Positions 43,934 through 52,246 of a stretch of DNA of 64,000 nucleotides are shown here, one piece after another; the stretch's first letter is position 1; each line of letters starts with the position of its first letter. The notes below the pieces were generated by a model. The model worked only from the letters and a program-made list of their open reading frames with translations. It had not been told where the DNA came from and searched no databases. The position numbers and the translations under genes are program-made. The stretch comes from Cytophagales bacterium (lineage in GTDB: Bacteria > Bacteroidota > Bacteroidia > Cytophagales > Cyclobacteriaceae). The stretch is from positions 1-64,000 of the forward strand of contig JAKSDO010000147.1 in assembly GCA_022360055.1 (NCBI GenBank), written 5' to 3'.

Positions 43934-43962
43934 GGCTGGTAAGTAGTGGGACCGGTTTGAGA

Positions 43963-45171
43963 TCAGAGGTCTTCCAGATAATCCCTTAGATACTCAAACT
44001 TCCCGGTGAGATCCCCATGCTCCACAATGGTGGCATTTTTGATGAGTGGTCGGGCTGGACTTTTCAATAATTCAGGCAAGACAAACGCTGTCATTTGCTC
44101 TCCAAACGACCTGGAAGCATCGCGAGGCAACTCATTGGGCAGGTTATCAATCGCCATGACGGATAGATTTCTTTTGTTGGAAAAAGCCTCTTTTTCCATA
44201 AGGTTTTCCAGGTCAAGGTCATAAACAGGATCGTCGATTGATGTCGGTTTTGTCGTGGTCGGAACCGCACCGTCAATATCGCAGGTGATGTCGGCTACTA
44301 CCTTGATTTTAAAGGCTTCCTCTTTAGTCTCTTCAAGTTCAAAAAGTCTGGGTGCTTTCGGATCCCAGTAGGCAGCCATAATTAGAACGTCTGTGGTTTT
44401 ATAGAAGGTTTTAAAATTGGATTTATACGCTCCCGGATTTTCAAAGAAATGTTCAAATGAGAATCTTGCTCCATCTTTTCGTTTCGTGTAAACATCCGCA
44501 TCGATCTGAGTGTAAACAGGTTCATTGAATTGCTGAAACAGGTATTGTTCCGGATCCACTCTTTTGATGCCGGCCATATCCAACACTTCCAGTCCGCCTT
44601 TTGAAACGCGCCCGTTACCCGTAATCAATATCTTGATCGGAGGTAAATTCACATATTTCAATTCACCAAAGAGTTCTTTGAGATCGCGACATTGAAAGGC
44701 CCGCTTTATGGAGAAAGCATCATACTTTTTGCCATAGGTCCAGAACGCATTGTAGGCCCCGACGATCCCGGCCCATCGACCAAATGCAATTACCCTGATC
44801 CCATGATCATCCGTCAGGCATTCGTAATCGATCAGACGTATATTCTTTTCCGCGATAGATTTCAAAAGTTTTTGATTGTATGGTTGTTTTTTGATCGTAT
44901 GAGAAAAAAACAAATAAGTTTTATCCGGGATCAAGCTTTCAATTCGAACTTCCTTTACGCCGAGCAAAATATCACAATGACCTACATCATCGACTACCGG
45001 TATACCCTGGCTTAAATACTCCTTATCGGAATAGCACCGGATATTACTGCTTTGACAAAATATTTCCACCGAAGGGTACGCATCCAGAATTTGTCGCGAT
45101 TGTGCCGGTGTGAGGGGTGAGCGGGTATCTATTGGTATCTTTTCTTCCCGGATTATTGCAATTTTGGTCAT
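43963..45171 (-). CDS. Saccharopine dehydrogenase-like (NAD+, lysine-forming type) protein
   Basis: 402 residues of the alanine dehydrogenase/PNT-N plus saccharopine dehydrogenase (Lys1-like) group. The N-terminal AIIREEKIPIDTRSPLTPAQSRQIL, LGVKEVRIESLIPDKTYLFFSHTIKKQPYN and IRLIDYECLTDDHGIRVIAFGRWAGIVGAYNAF are typical, as is ADITCDIDGAVPTTTKPTSIDDPVYD. The Rossmann region is ILITGNGRVSKGGLEVL. In Bacteroidota such proteins may act in lysine metabolism; the exact reaction is not established from sequence alone. Confidence 0.85.
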   Translation of the reverse strand: MTKIAIIREEKIPIDTRSPLTPAQSRQILDAYPSVEIFCQSSNIRCYSDKEYLSQGIPVVDDVGHCDILLGVKEVRIESLIPDKTYLFFSHTIKKQPYNQKLLKSIAEKNIRLIDYECLTDDHGIRVIAFGRWAGIVGAYNAFWTYGKKYDAFSIKRAFQCRDLKELFGELKYVNLPPIKILITGNGRVSKGGLEVLDMAGIKRVDPEQYLFQQFNEPVYTQIDADVYTKRKDGARFSFEHFFENPGAYKSNFKTFYKTTDVLIMAAYWDPKAPRLFELEETKEEAFKIKVVADITCDIDGAVPTTTKPTSIDDPVYDLDLENLMEKEAFSNKRNLSVMAIDNLPNELPRDASRSFGEQMTAFVLPELLKSPARPLIKNATIVEHGDLTGKFEYLRDYLEDL

Positions 45172-45217
45172 TTAGATAACTTTGTACAATTGCCAAGATA
45201 ACTGTTCATTAAAAGGT

Positions 45218-45811
45218 ATGAATTATTTCTGGTTGATCCTAAGCTGGATCTTTTATTTCACCATTCATAGCGTATTCGCTTTGAACATAATTAAAAAAAA
45301 CTTTTACAAGTTAGGGCTCACACCAATCAGGTACCGGCTCATGTATAACATTTTTGCAATCGTATTGCTTTTCCCCATCATAATGATTTCAATTTTGCTC
45401 GAACCGGTATATGTATATCCGGCATCAACTCTGAGCAAATTCGTTGGATTGATTTTGTCGGCCATGGGAATTGCAATTGCCAAGATGGCATTTAAAAGCT
45501 ATGATACAAAGGCATTTTTAGGATTGGGCAGTCTGGAATCGGAAAATAAATTTCGTACTGACGGATTGCTGAAATATGTCCGGCATCCGCTTTACGCCGG
45601 AACGATTTTGGTACTGATCGGCTATTTTTTATTCAATCCGAAAATGAGCAGCCTGATCTCAACCTTCATGATGATCATATATTTTATTATTGGCATTCAA
45701 TTTGAAGAAAGCAAACTTGTGAAGATATTCGGAGCGAAATACATCCTGTACAGAAAGAAAACCCCAATGTTGATCCCGAGGTTTTGGATAAAAAAATCCC
45801 CGGCTGATTAG
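45218..45811 (+). CDS. Isoprenylcysteine carboxyl methyltransferase-like membrane protein
   Basis: 197 residues, five or so hydrophobic helices. The C-terminal part has KFRTDGLLKYVRHPLYAGTILVLIGYFL and FEESKLVKIFGAKYILYRKKTPMLIPRF, the conserved cofactor site (RHP and E-E-x-x-L) of the ICMT/PEMT/NnrU group of SAM-dependent membrane methyltransferases. Substrate is unknown. The frame opens at a TTG (45182), but the ATG at 45218 follows AAAAGG and is the better start. The stop codon lies within the terminator of the convergent nrdJ. Confidence 0.85.
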   Translation: MNYFWLILSWIFYFTIHSVFALNIIKKNFYKLGLTPIRYRLMYNIFAIVLLFPIIMISILLEPVYVYPASTLSKFVGLILSAMGIAIAKMAFKSYDTKAFLGLGSLESENKFRTDGLLKYVRHPLYAGTILVLIGYFLFNPKMSSLISTFMMIIYFIIGIQFEESKLVKIFGAKYILYRKKTPMLIPRFWIKKSPAD

Positions 45812-45819
45812 ACCGGGGA
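45790..45819 (-). terminator. Terminator of nrdJ overlapping the convergent gene's stop
   Basis: On the minus strand TCCCCGG-N9-CCGGGGA pairs over seven bases and is followed by a run of seven T. The hairpin covers the stop codon of the ICMT-like gene. Confidence 0.85.
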
Positions 45820-45842
45820 ACAACTTTTAGTCATCTAAATAT

Positions 45843-48155
45843 TTACAGTACATCACAGTTTCCAGCCATACAGGCCAACTCCTGAGCTGCCGTTGTGAAG
45901 TCTTCCTCTTCGTACCGGTAAATCTTACTGAAATCAATTTCGGGAAATTCTTTGGCTAATTTCTCATATTCCTTTTTGTCGATTTCCATATAGGGCATCT
46001 GATCAAATGAAGCGTCAAATGCGGGCAGAAAAGTCATACCGCCAATCTTATCCTGATTTTCCCATGTCCATTTGATGATATCCAACACTTCATCCGGTTT
46101 GTATGTAATGGTTACACTTGGGTTATGCTCCGTATAATTAAGTTTATTTCTCAGCCAATACTCACACTGCTCCAATGCAGACCTGTCGTTTCGCGTAATT
46201 GCCTTGTTCGGTGACTTTACCGGGAAATGAATTACATATGTATTTGCATTTTCTTTGGTCTGTCCATTTTCGGGATCCATTGGCACTCCCGAATTCTCCA
46301 ATACTTTATAAACAGGAGTATGAGCTCCAACGCGTACATTTCTAATGTAGTAAGGGGACCATCTTGCATGAATTCCGGGCGAACAATTAAGAAGCTGAGA
46401 GGAGTTTCCGGAAGGCTTTACGCATGTTGTGGCAGCAGAAGGATTAATTCCCAGGATTCTGGCAACTTTTTCATTTGTTTCTATCACGGTCTGTTTCAGT
46501 ATCTGCATATTTTTGGGGTCCTGAGCTGCCGGGCAATCCAATTGTCCATTGATGTCGACTCCTAACAATCGCTCTTCTTCACAGTTTTTTCTCCATTCTT
46601 TCCTCAGGCCCGGAAAGTGGGTGGCTTTTGACTGAATGGTGCCAAGTATTGCTGCTAACTCGACCTTTTCCTTTAAATCTTCCAGGGTATCTTCTTCTCG
46701 TGCGACAGCGACAGACAAGTTACAAAACTGAAATGGTCGCAGAATGATCTCACCGCATGGATTTGTGCCAAATCGAGCCATTTTTCTTCTTTTCGGACGG
46801 GTGTTTGTCGCCGCTTTCCTGTTAAAGATGCCGGGCTCCCCGCGCTCGGAGTTTACCATACTTAAAATGAAATTTGCAATCTCAGCCTGACTTAACTTGC
46901 GATCCGGCCATACGGAAGAATTGTTGGCATTCCACCGCTGGTTATTTTTTTTCCAGAAATCTCCGTCTTTACAATGAAGCATTTCCTGATCGTCGTAGTC
47001 AAATAAAGCGATCATAGCTGTTCTTCTCACTCCTCCCGACACGGCTGCCGCCCCTACGGCGCACATAATATCGTGTGCATCTAAAGATCTCATGGTAGAC
47101 CCTTGTCTTGAAAGGATTCTCGTTCTGGTAAAATCGAGCATTACCCGCAATGGCTCCGGACCGGACGCTCTACCTCCTTTAATTCTAAGCACAGCTCCGG
47201 CGGGTCTCACCAACGAATAGTTGAAATGGACATCTCGGCCACTAAACCAGGCATCCAATCCGGTGCGCAATGCATCTGCCCATCCTTCGGTTGAATCTTC
47301 GACAACGTACTGAAGCGGCGGCTCTTTCTTTTGCCTTTTTATTCTGGGTAACTTTTCTACGTATTCCGCTTCTACCGAATAACCCACTCCACAGCCACTC
47401 ATTGATATGATCATGGCTTCGACAAAAGAATCGATGCTGTCGACAGGCATATAGGAACAATTATAAATACTGATATTATTCCTTCGTGCGGCGGGCCCGG
47501 CCATGGCCAGCAATCTCATGGACGGCATGATCTTCATATTCAGAATACCATGCCTCAATCTCTGGTATGTTAGCGGTTGAAGCCGGTAGTCGGACAATTC
47601 TTTGAGATAATCTACCGCTCTATCCACTGTTTCCACCCACGTTTCCCGCCGGCCGTGTTCATAAGTGAAACGGGCATACTTATCATAGAACTGAAATTTT
47701 TGCAATTGTGTCGGGAAGTACTTGTCAGATGCTTCGAATGCTTCTCTCACTTCATCCGGAACAGGCCTGGCTTCACGCATTTTAGCGTGTTCAGCCCTGT
47801 AGAGTATGTAGCTTTTGGCAGCTTCATATTCTCCGGCAGCCTGCAATACCATTTCGACAATATCCTGAATCTGCTCTACGGTAGGTTGTTCAAATTTGGC
47901 CGAGACTATGTTTACTATTTGTTTGGTAATTTTTTGAGCATCAAAATTAGTTCGATTCAAACCTCTGAAACATCTTGTAATAGCCACCTCGATTCTCGAT
48001 GCTTCGAAGTTTTCTATTCGCCCATCCCTTTTTACGACTTTAGATGGTGTCTTGAATTCAATCTTCTTAGTTTCTGTAGTCTTTTTCACGATTTTCGGGT
48101 CTTTTGGGGCGGACCCGTTTTGCTCTTTTAATGTGGTTAACGGTTTTTTGCTCAT
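45843..48155 (-). CDS. nrdJ: Adenosylcobalamin-dependent ribonucleotide reductase (class II)
   Basis: Makes deoxyribonucleotides independent of oxygen, using coenzyme B12. 770 residues: a basic N-terminal extension, an ATP-cone (about 37-125, VVKRDGRIENFEASRIEVAI) and the catalytic barrel. YNCSYMPVDSIDSFVEAMIISMSGCGVGYSVEAEYVEKLP, the cysteine in FGTNPCGEIILRPFQFCNLS and the GIHARWSPYYIRNVRVG segment are like the Lactobacillus RTPR subtype. The C-terminus ends CMAGNCDVL, a redox-active CxxxxC pair. Transcription would come from the AT-rich region upstream, which holds a perfect DnaA box. A cobalamin riboswitch was not recognised there. Confidence 0.95.
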   Translation of the reverse strand: MSKKPLTTLKEQNGSAPKDPKIVKKTTETKKIEFKTPSKVVKRDGRIENFEASRIEVAITRCFRGLNRTNFDAQKITKQIVNIVSAKFEQPTVEQIQDIVEMVLQAAGEYEAAKSYILYRAEHAKMREARPVPDEVREAFEASDKYFPTQLQKFQFYDKYARFTYEHGRRETWVETVDRAVDYLKELSDYRLQPLTYQRLRHGILNMKIMPSMRLLAMAGPAARRNNISIYNCSYMPVDSIDSFVEAMIISMSGCGVGYSVEAEYVEKLPRIKRQKKEPPLQYVVEDSTEGWADALRTGLDAWFSGRDVHFNYSLVRPAGAVLRIKGGRASGPEPLRVMLDFTRTRILSRQGSTMRSLDAHDIMCAVGAAAVSGGVRRTAMIALFDYDDQEMLHCKDGDFWKKNNQRWNANNSSVWPDRKLSQAEIANFILSMVNSERGEPGIFNRKAATNTRPKRRKMARFGTNPCGEIILRPFQFCNLSVAVAREEDTLEDLKEKVELAAILGTIQSKATHFPGLRKEWRKNCEEERLLGVDINGQLDCPAAQDPKNMQILKQTVIETNEKVARILGINPSAATTCVKPSGNSSQLLNCSPGIHARWSPYYIRNVRVGAHTPVYKVLENSGVPMDPENGQTKENANTYVIHFPVKSPNKAITRNDRSALEQCEYWLRNKLNYTEHNPSVTITYKPDEVLDIIKWTWENQDKIGGMTFLPAFDASFDQMPYMEIDKKEYEKLAKEFPEIDFSKIYRYEEEDFTTAAQELACMAGNCDVL

Positions 48156-48555
48156 TTAAAACAATTTTTTAATAAATTTCTACCAAACAATTTTTTTCTA
48201 AAATTGTACTATTCTTAAATAATTAAAGCGAAACATAATTAAATATTTCGCTGTATTACGACCGGAAGTTTGTTTTGTTTATTCTGTGTCGGACTAAAAC
48301 AAAAAAAATTAATACAGTGTTGATAAAGTATTAATTGTAATTGAAAGTAGTTATTAGGGTTTTCCTATACAAATATTTGTAAAAGAAGTTATCCACATTT
48401 TTTTGCTAAAAATTTTAACATCCACATATTCAAGTTCTTAAAGTTTTCACTTAAATTTTTTATTTAATACGGATAACCTCAAACAGTGAAAATTGTACTT
48501 TTCTTATAAAAAATAAATAAGTACTTTTAGTTCTTAAGCGTTTAATTTCACACTT
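48156..48555. promoter_or_regulatory. AT-rich divergent promoter region with DnaA-box-like sites
   Basis: 400 bases without a gene between divergent nrdJ and trhA. A perfect DnaA box, TTATCCACA, lies at 48389-48397. Weaker relatives are TGTTGATAA at 48319-48327 (one mismatch, inverse), ACATCCACA at 48418-48426 and ACGGATAAC at 48469-48477 (two mismatches). It also contains several A/T tracts. DnaA is known to regulate nrd genes in other bacteria, but an origin-like role is also conceivable. Confidence 0.5.
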
Positions 48556-49203
48556 GTGATCCTAAAAGATAAGATCGTTAAGGTTCCGCCGTCGGAAGAG
48601 ATCGCCAATGTATTTACTCACGGAGTTGGCCTGGTCCTTTTCTTTGTAGGGGCCGTATTTTTGTTAATCAAAGCTCACGACAGGTCCGATTTGCTAGAGA
48701 TAATTAGCGCATATGTTTTTTGCGGATCTCTTATAAACCTGTATTTGGCGTCTACACTTTATCACGCTGTTTCCAACCCTTATTACAAAAGTATTCTACA
48801 TTTCGGGGATCATCTATCTATTTTCATTTTAATTGCCGGCACCTACACTCCGTTTTTACTGGTAACTCTAAAAGATAAAATACACCTCTCATTCATCATC
48901 ACTATGTGGTCGATTGCCGGCGCCGGAATATTGTATAAACTTTTGTTTTTCGGAAAATACAAGGCCGTTTCTTTAGCCATTTATCTGGCCATGGGATGGA
49001 TGGCCATTTTCAAATTAAAAACCTTTTACGAGTATTTGCCCTATCAGGCCTCTATTTGGATACTTGTCGGGGGACTGTTCTATAGCATTGGTACTTATTT
49101 TTATTCAAAAGAAAGTATTCGTTATCATCATGCCATCTGGCACTTATTTGTTTTGTGCGGAAGTGCCAGTCATTTTATTGCCATATATTTATATGTATAT
49201 TAA
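48556..49203 (+). CDS. Hemolysin III family (PAQR/TrhA) membrane protein
   Basis: 215 residues with seven hydrophobic helices. SEEIANVFTHGVGLVLFFVGAVFLL, ASTLYHAVSN, HFGDHLSIFILIAGTYTPFLLVTL and the late YHHAIWHLFVLCGSASHFIAIYLYV carry the conserved Ser/His/Asp zinc-site residues of the HlyIII/PAQR family. The family is now linked to membrane homeostasis rather than haemolysis. The start is a GTG at 48556, giving MILKDKIVKVPPSEE; no upstream ATG is in frame. Confidence 0.9.
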   Translation: MILKDKIVKVPPSEEIANVFTHGVGLVLFFVGAVFLLIKAHDRSDLLEIISAYVFCGSLINLYLASTLYHAVSNPYYKSILHFGDHLSIFILIAGTYTPFLLVTLKDKIHLSFIITMWSIAGAGILYKLLFFGKYKAVSLAIYLAMGWMAIFKLKTFYEYLPYQASIWILVGGLFYSIGTYFYSKESIRYHHAIWHLFVLCGSASHFIAIYLYVY

Positions 49204-49221
49204 TTTACCTAATTATCTGAG

Positions 49222-49896
49222 ATGCATATGTCCGAAGAAAAATTTATCTTATATAAACACACCAATATTTCCGCAACGGAATCGCTCTATAAAAGTGAAA
49301 TCAACTTTAAGTGGATGAATACCAGACGATCAATAAGGGAATTTTCCCCAAAGCCGGTTGCACGGGAAATCATTGAAAATATAATTAAATCCGCCTCGAC
49401 GGCTCCTTCAGGAGCTCATAAGCAGCCCTGGGTATTTTGCGCAGTCTCCAATCCTGAAATTAAGTCTGAAATCCGTAGGGCTGCGGAAAAGGAAGAGTAT
49501 GAAAATTACCATTCACGAATGAGTGAAGAATGGTTGGAGGATCTCAAACCTTTTGATACAAACTGGAAAAAACCCTTCCTGGAGATTGCGCCATGGTTGA
49601 TTGTCGTATTTTCGAAAAGCTACGATATTGGCAATAATGGCAAGAAGCTCAACAATTATTATGTTAAGGAATCCGCAGGACTTGCGTGTGGCATGCTCCT
49701 TAATGCGATCCATAACGCCGGATTATGCGCTCTTACGCATACGCCAAGCCCAATGAATTTTTTAATATCCATATTAAAACGACCAAAAAACGAGCGGCCG
49801 TTTCTTCTAATACCCGTTGGTTATCCCGGGGAAGGTTGTAAGGTGCCTGACTTGCATCGCAAGCCGTTGGAATTAATTTCGGCGTGGTATGAGTAA
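49222..49896 (+). CDS. Iodotyrosine deiodinase-like nitroreductase
   Basis: 224-residue FMN enzyme of the nitroreductase superfamily. The motif TAPSGAHKQPWVF, the lid segment EEYENYHSRMSEEWLEDLKPFDTNWKKPFLEIAPWLIVVF and YYVKESAGLACGMLLNAIHNAGL align with mammalian IYD without gaps. The Glu-Tyr-Lys triad that clamps the zwitterionic iodotyrosine is present: Glu92, Tyr96 and Lys117, spaced 4 and 21 residues apart as in the human enzyme (157, 161, 182). The C-terminal LIPVGYPGEGCKVPDLHRKPLELI also matches. Reductive dehalogenation of halotyrosines is the likely reaction. It is 18 bases downstream of the HlyIII gene. Confidence 0.88.
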   Translation: MHMSEEKFILYKHTNISATESLYKSEINFKWMNTRRSIREFSPKPVAREIIENIIKSASTAPSGAHKQPWVFCAVSNPEIKSEIRRAAEKEEYENYHSRMSEEWLEDLKPFDTNWKKPFLEIAPWLIVVFSKSYDIGNNGKKLNNYYVKESAGLACGMLLNAIHNAGLCALTHTPSPMNFLISILKRPKNERPFLLIPVGYPGEGCKVPDLHRKPLELISAWYE

Positions 49897-49966
49897 GAAT
49901 CGTCGGTTTGCAGATTGTGACGTCAACTACCGACCAACAGCAAACCTCCAAAGACAATTAACTGGC

Positions 49967-50689
49967 TCATAAGCTCATCATATCCTTAAACTTGGATGCC
50001 TGTCGCCTGCTCACCTCCACCTTTTCGCCGCCTTTCATTTTTACGAGCAGACCACCGTTGAACCACGATTCAATACTTTCTACCCAACTGAGATTAATGA
50101 TGTGTTTTCTGCTGGCTCTGAAAAAGGAGCGATCGTCAAGCTTTTTATCCAGGGCATTTAAAGATTTGTGAATCATGGGTTTGAAGTTGTCAAAGTATAC
50201 CTTGATATAATTTCCGTCCGATTCAAACAACCGGACATCGGATAGCCGGACAAACCAACATTTATCCCCGTCCTTCACAAAGACCTGATCTTTTAGACTT
50301 AATTTGTATTCGGTTGATTTTTCTTCGGTTTTGTTGTAATGCTCATCAGCCATAATCTTTTGGATGCATTCATCCAGGCGCTCCTTCCGGATTGGCTTTA
50401 GCAGATAATCCAATGCATTTACCTCAAAGGCCTTCAAGGCGTATTCATCATAGGCGGTTGTGAAAATAACTCTCGGTGCCATGTCAAGTGATTCTAATAA
50501 TTCAAATCCGTTTTTACCGGGCATCTGAATGTCCAGAAACAGTAATTCGGGATTTAATGAAATGATTTTTTCCTTGGCATCGTCGGCATTAACTGCTTCC
50601 CCGGCAATTTCAATGGCCGGGTAATTACTCAAAAGTGAAATCAGCTCTTTGCGGGCCAAACGTTCATCGTCAATTACTAGCGCTTTCAT
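49967..50689 (-). CDS. LytTR-family response regulator
   Basis: 240 residues: a receiver domain (DDE at 7-9, phospho-Asp53 in LLFLDIQMPGKNGFELL, switch Thr in IFTTAYDEYALKAFEVNALDYLLKPI) and a C-terminal LytTR DNA-binding domain (about 135-238, with FFRASRKHIINLSWVESI). It is transcribed after the LytS-type kinase gene with a gap of about 60 bases, making a two-component pair. The target is not known. Confidence 0.94.
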   Translation of the reverse strand: MKALVIDDERLARKELISLLSNYPAIEIAGEAVNADDAKEKIISLNPELLFLDIQMPGKNGFELLESLDMAPRVIFTTAYDEYALKAFEVNALDYLLKPIRKERLDECIQKIMADEHYNKTEEKSTEYKLSLKDQVFVKDGDKCWFVRLSDVRLFESDGNYIKVYFDNFKPMIHKSLNALDKKLDDRSFFRASRKHIINLSWVESIESWFNGGLLVKMKGGEKVEVSRRQASKFKDMMSL

Positions 50690-50750
50690 TTCTTATTTAT
50701 ATGTTGATTTTACCTGGATATTATATTGTACGTTTTACTAGTTAAATAAG

Positions 50751-51776
50751 CTATACTGTTTGTGGCAAACTCAGCTCTGTCAAAACTGTGTTGTCGTCTT
50801 CATTGCAAATCTTAAATGTCGCTTTATTTCCATACAAAAGTTTTAAACGTTGCTTTGTATTTTCGATTCCAAACCCTTTACTCCCGTTTAGTTTTTGATG
50901 TGGCAGCTGACCGTTATTCCTGATTTTTATGAAGAGCGTGGAATTCCTTACTTTTGTTTGCAGGGATATTTCCCCTCCTTTTTGCAATTTGGAAATGCCA
51001 TGCTTTATGCCATTCTCTACGATAGTTTGAATCATTAGCGGAGGCACCGTAAATTTTTTGGACTCCGGATCAATATCGAATTTTGTTCTCAACCTTTCCT
51101 CAAATCGAATAGATTCCAGCTCCAGATAATCTTTTACGGCATTTAATTCATCCGTAAACCGAGTCAGTTTATTCCGGTTTATCACCAGGGAGCTTCTTAG
51201 AAGACTGGACAATTGGGTGATTGCATCTTTTGATTTTGAAGGATTTTCGTCAACCAATGCCCGAATGCTATTTAAAGCATTGAAAATGAAATGTGGGTTA
51301 AGCTGAGATTTCAAATTATTTAATTCGATTTCATTTTTTAATGCCTCATACTTTAATGCGGTATTATATCGCTCAATGTAATGATATATAAAGTAGAATA
51401 ATGTCCAGATAAAATAAATAAAAAAGGTGGTCACCAATGTGGCTCCAATCGTGGATAGATCCAGGTCTCCGCTGAGCAAGATTCCCAGGGAAACAAGAAA
51501 AAGAAGGTGGGTTAAGAAGTTGGAGATGGTTAATACGAAAATACAAAAAAACACTTTAAGAATGATTTTTTTGATTTTTACCTCGAGCCATCCCCATTTT
51601 AGTATAAAATACCTGAAAATGTGGGTACTTATGATAAACCATGCCAACACCAGAACAGCGTAAATAAGATAATAGACAGTTAGATTCTCTTCCAGATAAG
51701 CAAGAATAATATTTATGGCCGCAAATAGCGACCAGCCCCCGGTCTGTAAGATCCAATAGATTTTTGCCTTACTCAT
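50751..51776 (-). CDS. LytS-type sensor histidine kinase
   Basis: 341 residues with four hydrophobic helices in the first 145 residues and a His_kinase domain: LNNLKSQLNPHFIFNALNSIRALVDENPSKSKDAI (phospho-His in NPHFIFN) and LESIRFEERLRTKFDIDPESKKFTVPPLMIQTIVENGIKHGISKL with the N box. The HATPase part continues to KGFGIENTKQRLKLLYG. It pairs with the LytTR regulator downstream. No extracellular sensing domain is visible. Confidence 0.93.
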   Translation of the reverse strand: MSKAKIYWILQTGGWSLFAAINIILAYLEENLTVYYLIYAVLVLAWFIISTHIFRYFILKWGWLEVKIKKIILKVFFCIFVLTISNFLTHLLFLVSLGILLSGDLDLSTIGATLVTTFFIYFIWTLFYFIYHYIERYNTALKYEALKNEIELNNLKSQLNPHFIFNALNSIRALVDENPSKSKDAITQLSSLLRSSLVINRNKLTRFTDELNAVKDYLELESIRFEERLRTKFDIDPESKKFTVPPLMIQTIVENGIKHGISKLQKGGEISLQTKVRNSTLFIKIRNNGQLPHQKLNGSKGFGIENTKQRLKLLYGNKATFKICNEDDNTVLTELSLPQTV

Positions 51777-51839
51777 TTACATATCAATCAATAATAGCTG
51801 TAATATATAAATATACCTATAAATACAATTTATGTATTA

Positions 51840-52246
51840 TATCAATGGAAGGATAAAATTATAGAAGGGGAATTCATTTTTTTGGACGATCGACCGATCG
51901 TGAAAAATAACCTGGCGAATCACCGGGAAGGGCTCGCCGCTCTCAAAAAGGGCTCCAATTGACGATAATACGGGTTTTGTGTAAAGATGATATTGACTTA
52001 GGCTAAATACGTGATTACATGAACAGCTCACCGAAAGTATCAATTTATTTGGAGGCAAACAGTTTTATAGCAAATTGCGCTGATTGCCTGTGACTTATGG
52101 GAAAAGCAGATATTTTTTTGAACTAAAGGGAACTATTTGAACCTGAAATGAATTATTATATTGGTTAATAATTGGTTCATGGTTGTTAGGTTGTAAGCTA
52201 TAAGTTTTTGGTTTCAACAGCGCCGTCGGGAGACGGCGCTTTTTTT
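51840..52246 (+). ncRNA. Candidate small RNA with orphan terminator
   Basis: No protein gene fits this 470-base gap between two minus-strand genes, yet it ends in a strong plus-strand terminator. Upstream are ACGATCG-AC-CGATCGT (51886-51901), a weaker CCTGG/CCGGG hairpin (51909-51927) and AGGCAAACAG with CTGATTGCCT (52053-52089, one mismatch in ten). No promoter is certain, and the 5' end is arbitrary. Confidence 0.3.
52219..52246 (+). terminator. Strong plus-strand terminator with no upstream plus gene
   Basis: AGCGCCGTC-GGGA-GACGGCGCT, nine perfect pairs, followed by seven T. The T-run lies on the plus strand only; its end overlaps the uvrA stop codon, which is on the minus strand. Confidence 0.85.

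Noticed and set aside
47577..48131. 184-codon plus-strand ORF
   Set aside because: Antisense shadow of the 5' part of nrdJ.
48156..48555. Chromosomal origin of replication
   Set aside because: Only one perfect DnaA box, and no dnaA or typical origin neighbours. Recorded as a finding about DnaA boxes, not called as oriC.
48156..48555. Cobalamin riboswitch upstream of nrdJ
   Set aside because: The conserved B12-box sequence of cobalamin riboswitches was not found; the region is simple AT-rich sequence.
51837..52058. 73-codon minus-strand ORF
   Set aside because: Low-complexity, no domain; it covers the hairpins of the candidate RNA, which is on the other strand.
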